Positions 61,296 through 64,000 of a stretch of 64,000 nt of DNA are shown here, one piece after another. The notes under the pieces were generated by a model. It was not told the origin of the DNA, made no database searches, and saw only the letters and a list, made by a program, of their open reading frames with translations. Within the stretch, counting starts at the first letter, position 1. Each line of letters starts with the position of its first letter. The stretch is from Paenibacillus mangrovi (GTDB lineage Bacteria; Bacillota; Bacilli; Paenibacillales; Paenibacillaceae): NCBI RefSeq assembly GCF_022898935.1, contig NZ_JALIRP010000014.1:1-64000 (forward strand). The letters run 5' to 3'. The position numbers and the translations under genes were made by a program.

Positions 61296-62069
61296 ATGGA
61301 CTTAAAGTTATTGGGAAAAAAGGCACTTATTGTAGGAGGAAGCCGTGGCATTGGTAAAGCGATTGCCCGCCAAATGGCACTGGAAGGTGTAGACTGTACA
61401 ATTTGTTCAAGAAACGAATCCTCGCTAAAAATAGCTGCAGAGGAATTGGCTCAAGAAACAAAAAGAAATATCTATCCGATTGTGGCAGATACCACGAATC
61501 CTGACTCTATCCTAAAACTAGTTGAAAATTCAGCCGCGGCGATGGGGAGTATTGATATTCTTATCAACAGCGGGGCTCGTGTTGGCGGTCAAGTGCCGGA
61601 GGATTTTAACAGCATAAAAGATGAACTTATTCTGAAAGACTTTGAAGAAAAGTATATGGGCTATTTTCGTAGTATCCGTGCCGTAGCACCTTATATGATA
61701 AAAAACAACTGGGGACGTATTATTAATATAAGCGGTTTGGCTGCTAGAATAGGTGGCAATTATTTTAGCTCCGGTCCGCGTAATGCATCTGTTGTCCATT
61801 TAACAAAATCCGCATCCATGGAACTCGGGAAGCACGGAATTACCGTCAATGCGGTTTATCCAGGGATTGTAAGTACGGAAGCATTTAGAGAACAAGTTAC
61901 TGATGAGGATACTTTACGACAGTTAGCGGCAATGAATTCGCTCGGTCGCTTGATTACAGCGGAGGAAATTGCTAATGTCGTTACCTTCCTGGCTTCACCT
62001 TTGTCTGCATCGATTAACGGCGATGTCCTTTCGGTAACCGGTGGCATTGGAAATACCGTTTATTACTAA
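61296..62069 (+). CDS. SDR-fold protein without the usual Tyr-Lys pair
   Basis: A 257-residue short-chain dehydrogenase fold. The cofactor motif VGGSRGIGKAIARQMA, the structural INSGARVGG and the IINISGLAARIGG strand (catalytic Ser) are present. At the place of the YxxxK active site the sequence is SSGPRNASVVHLTKS, so the Tyr is Ser and the Lys is Asn. C-terminal TAEEIANVVTFLASPLSASING is typical. It may have a non-canonical reaction, or be a binding protein. ATG 61296 has AGGAGGT upstream. It is a separate unit from the transporter. Confidence 0.8.
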   Translation: MDLKLLGKKALIVGGSRGIGKAIARQMALEGVDCTICSRNESSLKIAAEELAQETKRNIYPIVADTTNPDSILKLVENSAAAMGSIDILINSGARVGGQVPEDFNSIKDELILKDFEEKYMGYFRSIRAVAPYMIKNNWGRIINISGLAARIGGNYFSSGPRNASVVHLTKSASMELGKHGITVNAVYPGIVSTEAFREQVTDEDTLRQLAAMNSLGRLITAEEIANVVTFLASPLSASINGDVLSVTGGIGNTVYY

Positions 62070-62149
62070 AAAGATAGGACGATACGGTTAACAGTAACGC
62101 AGATATAAATAATACTATATTGGGTCTTTTGAAAAAAATAGTATTTTAA

Positions 62150-62185
62150 AAAACGAGCCGCCCTAAAATCTGAGGCTCGTTTTTC
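62150..62185 (+). terminator. Rho-independent terminator after the SDR gene
   Basis: AAAACGAGCC and GGCTCGTTTT pair around a 14-nt loop, followed by TCTTG. Confidence 0.8.
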
Positions 62186-62300
62186 TTGTTTTTATCGTTG
62201 TGTGACTTGGATTTTGAGGCACTCTCACTAATAAAAGTAGTGTTTAACCAGATTCACATAAATGAAGATGCGATCCATATTGAGTATTAGAAAAAAATGA

Positions 62301-62588
62301 TCTTATATTTGTAGTGACAGCATCGGCTTCGCACTGAAGAAAACCAGTTCTGCCGTTTCTATGAACGTGGACAATGTGGAAGTCGACCCGCTCGTCAATC
62401 GGAAGAATCGGACTTTTCCCCGGTAGTATCGTCCTTCGCTCCGGTTTTCGGTTTGCGCGGATTCCGGTACCCTTAAGTATGTAAGCACTTCCAAGTTGGA
62501 CGACGGCGACGAGAAGGGAAAGCAGGCTCAGTCTAACGAGCTGCCGTCTGAACCGGCAGAAGGATTGGTGCGACCGGATATCCCGTGA
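62301..62588 (+). pseudogene. Remnant of a stalk-domain-like secreted protein
   Basis: In one frame: DSIGFALKKTSSAVSMNVDN, VEVDPLVNRKNRTFPR, stop, YRPSLRFSVCADSGTLKYVS, TSKLDDGDEKGKQAQSN, ELPSEPAEGLVRPDIP, then TGA at 62586-62588. The first part resembles the copper-amine-oxidase-type stalk (V..DNVEVD, NRTF). The 5' end is missing and an in-frame TAG interrupts it. It lies 69 bp before the second permease operon. Confidence 0.5.
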
Positions 62589-62657
62589 GCGGCGAGCGCG
62601 TCCCGCAGCTCCGGTAATCCGGAGCGCCGCGTTAGAGAGAAGGATGGAGGAGGGACG

Positions 62658-63608
62658 ATGGAACTCGTAACTGCAGGTATCGCCACCAAAACGGAAAGGC
62701 CGCGAATGCGGCTGTTAAGGAGGATGTGGAAATACAAGTGGCTATACGCCTTGCTGCTTCCCGCTCTGGCTTGGGTAATTCTGTTCGACTACTTGCCCTT
62801 GTACGGAATCAGCATCGCGTTCATGGATTTCAACGTGATTCAAGGATTAGGGGCCAGCAAATGGGTTGGTCTCGCGCATTTCCGGGAACTGTTCGAGTCG
62901 GAGATGTTCCGCAACGCCTTCCGCAACACACTGCTCATCAGCCTTTACAAGATGATCAGCGGCTTTCTCTGTCCCATATTGTTAGCGCTGTCGCTAAACG
63001 AAATTCGGACCAAGTGGTTCAAGAAGACGCTGCAAACTGCGGTTTACTTGCCGCGTTTTGTGTCCTGGGTTGTCTACGGCGGCATCATCACGCTGCTGCT
63101 TTCGCCGGAGACCGGCATCATTAACAAGATCGTTGAATGGTTCGGCGGCAAGCCTGTTTATCTGCTCGTCGAGCCTGCGTATTTCCGGATGATTCTCGTC
63201 TTCACCGACGCGATGAAGGAAATGGGCTGGGCCGCGATCATCTATCTGGCCGCCATCGCTGGGCTTAATCCCGAAGTGTACGAGGCCGCGGTCATGGACG
63301 GAGCGACGCGATTCCGACGCATCATTCACGTGACGCTTCCCGGCATATCCGGTACGATCATCGTCATCTTCATCTTACGAGTCGGTTACCTGATGAGTGC
63401 TGGATTGGACCAAGTGCTCAACCTGTACAACCCAATGGTATTCGAGGTCGGTGACATTCTCGACACCTACATCTATCGAGTAGGCATCGAGCAGTTCAGC
63501 CTCAGTCTCGCGGCAGCGGCGGACGTCATCAAGGGAATCATCGGCTTCGTCATGGTGCTGATCGCTAATCAGATCGCGAAGCGAATCAATGATTCCGGCA
63601 TTTTCTGA
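62658..63608 (+). CDS. ABC transporter permease, LplB type (second system)
   Basis: A 316-residue six-helix permease. EAA loop: VYEAAVMDGATRFRRIIHVTL. Similar in layout to the permease at 55339 but clearly diverged and more GC-rich. GGAGGAGGG precedes ATG 62658. The next permease gene begins 17 bp downstream. It marks the start of a second sugar importer that runs past the window. Confidence 0.9.
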   Translation: MELVTAGIATKTERPRMRLLRRMWKYKWLYALLLPALAWVILFDYLPLYGISIAFMDFNVIQGLGASKWVGLAHFRELFESEMFRNAFRNTLLISLYKMISGFLCPILLALSLNEIRTKWFKKTLQTAVYLPRFVSWVVYGGIITLLLSPETGIINKIVEWFGGKPVYLLVEPAYFRMILVFTDAMKEMGWAAIIYLAAIAGLNPEVYEAAVMDGATRFRRIIHVTLPGISGTIIVIFILRVGYLMSAGLDQVLNLYNPMVFEVGDILDTYIYRVGIEQFSLSLAAAADVIKGIIGFVMVLIANQIAKRINDSGIF

Positions 63609-63625
63609 CAAAGGGGAATCTGACC

Positions 63626-64000
63626 GTGAAGCTCACTAGAGGCGAATCCACATTCATCGCCACCAACTACGTCGTTCTGTCGCTCATTACCGTCATTATC
63701 ATCATTCCGTTCTGGTACGTCCTCTGTGTATCGGTTACGCCATACTCGATCTTCAGCGAGAAGAACGGCCTGGTGCTGTTCCCGACATCGCTCAGCTTCG
63801 ATTATTACACTTACTTGCTCAAGAAGGGATCGCTTATCTATAACGCTTATGGGGTGACGCTCCGCAACACAGTGACCGGTGTCCTGCTTGCCCTGCTGCT
63901 CACCGCTACAGCTGCTTACGCGTTGGCAGAGAAGAAGCTGCCCGGTAGACGCATCCTTATACTGATCTTCGTTTTCACGATGTTATTCAAGGGAGGTCTA
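63626..64000 (+). CDS. ABC transporter permease, LplC type, partial
   Basis: Start GTG 63626 with AAGGGGAA upstream. The visible 125 residues (VKLTRGESTFIATNYVVLSL, then two membrane helices, LPGRRILILIFVFTML) are the N-terminal half of an LplC-type permease. The EAA loop lies beyond the window edge. It is the partner of the permease at 62658. Confidence 0.85.
   Translation, partial: MKLTRGESTFIATNYVVLSLITVIIIIPFWYVLCVSVTPYSIFSEKNGLVLFPTSLSFDYYTYLLKKGSLIYNAYGVTLRNTVTGVLLALLLTATAAYALAEKKLPGRRILILIFVFTMLFKGGL

Overview
The window looks like chromosome of a Paenibacillus-type member of the Bacillota. The signs are AGGAGG-type ribosome sites with frequent TTG/GTG starts, Lpl-type sugar transporter operons (two permeases plus a large lipoprotein binding protein), a membrane-anchored AraC regulator, S-layer-homology (SLH) modules, very large secreted multidomain glycosidases, a MerR-type 19-bp-spacer promoter and cre-like sites. 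The species cannot be named from sequence alone.

The left half (about 1-36000) is an accessory region. It carries small, mostly plus-strand genes: HAD, NUDIX, DinB, UvrA-like ABC ATPase, serine hydrolase, alpha/beta hydrolase with TetR, VOC, GyrI-like, M23-like, lipoprotein, GNAT/APH, Imm6-like, methyltransferase, cytosolic subtilase with HEAT-like repeats, aldo/keto reductase, two-component system, GC-rich membrane protein, COG4705-like protein, AraC with a sugar isomerase and dehydrogenase, HelD, GNAT. An intergenic element of about 80-130 bp recurs here. It has two related arms (left core CTAACGGGACACGATAGCT, right core CTAACGGGCAG followed by TTTAGTT) around a variable hairpin. Nearly every copy lies just 3' of a plus-strand gene and all lie in the same orientation. 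This resembles an integron-like cassette array with attC-like sites, or a dispersed family of terminator-carrying repeats. No integrase is visible. It is the most interesting signal in the window.

The middle (36000-48600) holds a minus-strand envelope sugar cluster (UTP-glucose pyrophosphorylase, GtrA flippase, 5'-truncated glycosyltransferase 2). It is followed by a plus-strand surface-polysaccharide operon: a secreted (alpha/alpha)-barrel glycosidase-like protein, a 1572-residue GH31 enzyme and an SLH-anchored protein, preceded by a cre-like site. The two glycosidases share two accessory domains.

The right part (48600-64000) holds a TetR/DUF3574 divergent pair, a TcaA-like membrane protein, a decayed AraC-PhyH chimera, and a sugar-uptake locus (AraC sensor-regulator, two permeases, lipoprotein, beta-helix glycosidase-like protein). 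After these come an SDR without the usual catalytic Tyr/Lys, a decayed gene, and the start of a second permease operon that runs off the window.

Decay is frequent: HAD fragment, Cys-rich remnant, frameshifted APH, IS3 transposase tail, truncated GT2, nonsense AraC, PhyH fragment and others. The region appears to have undergone repeated insertion, duplication and deletion.
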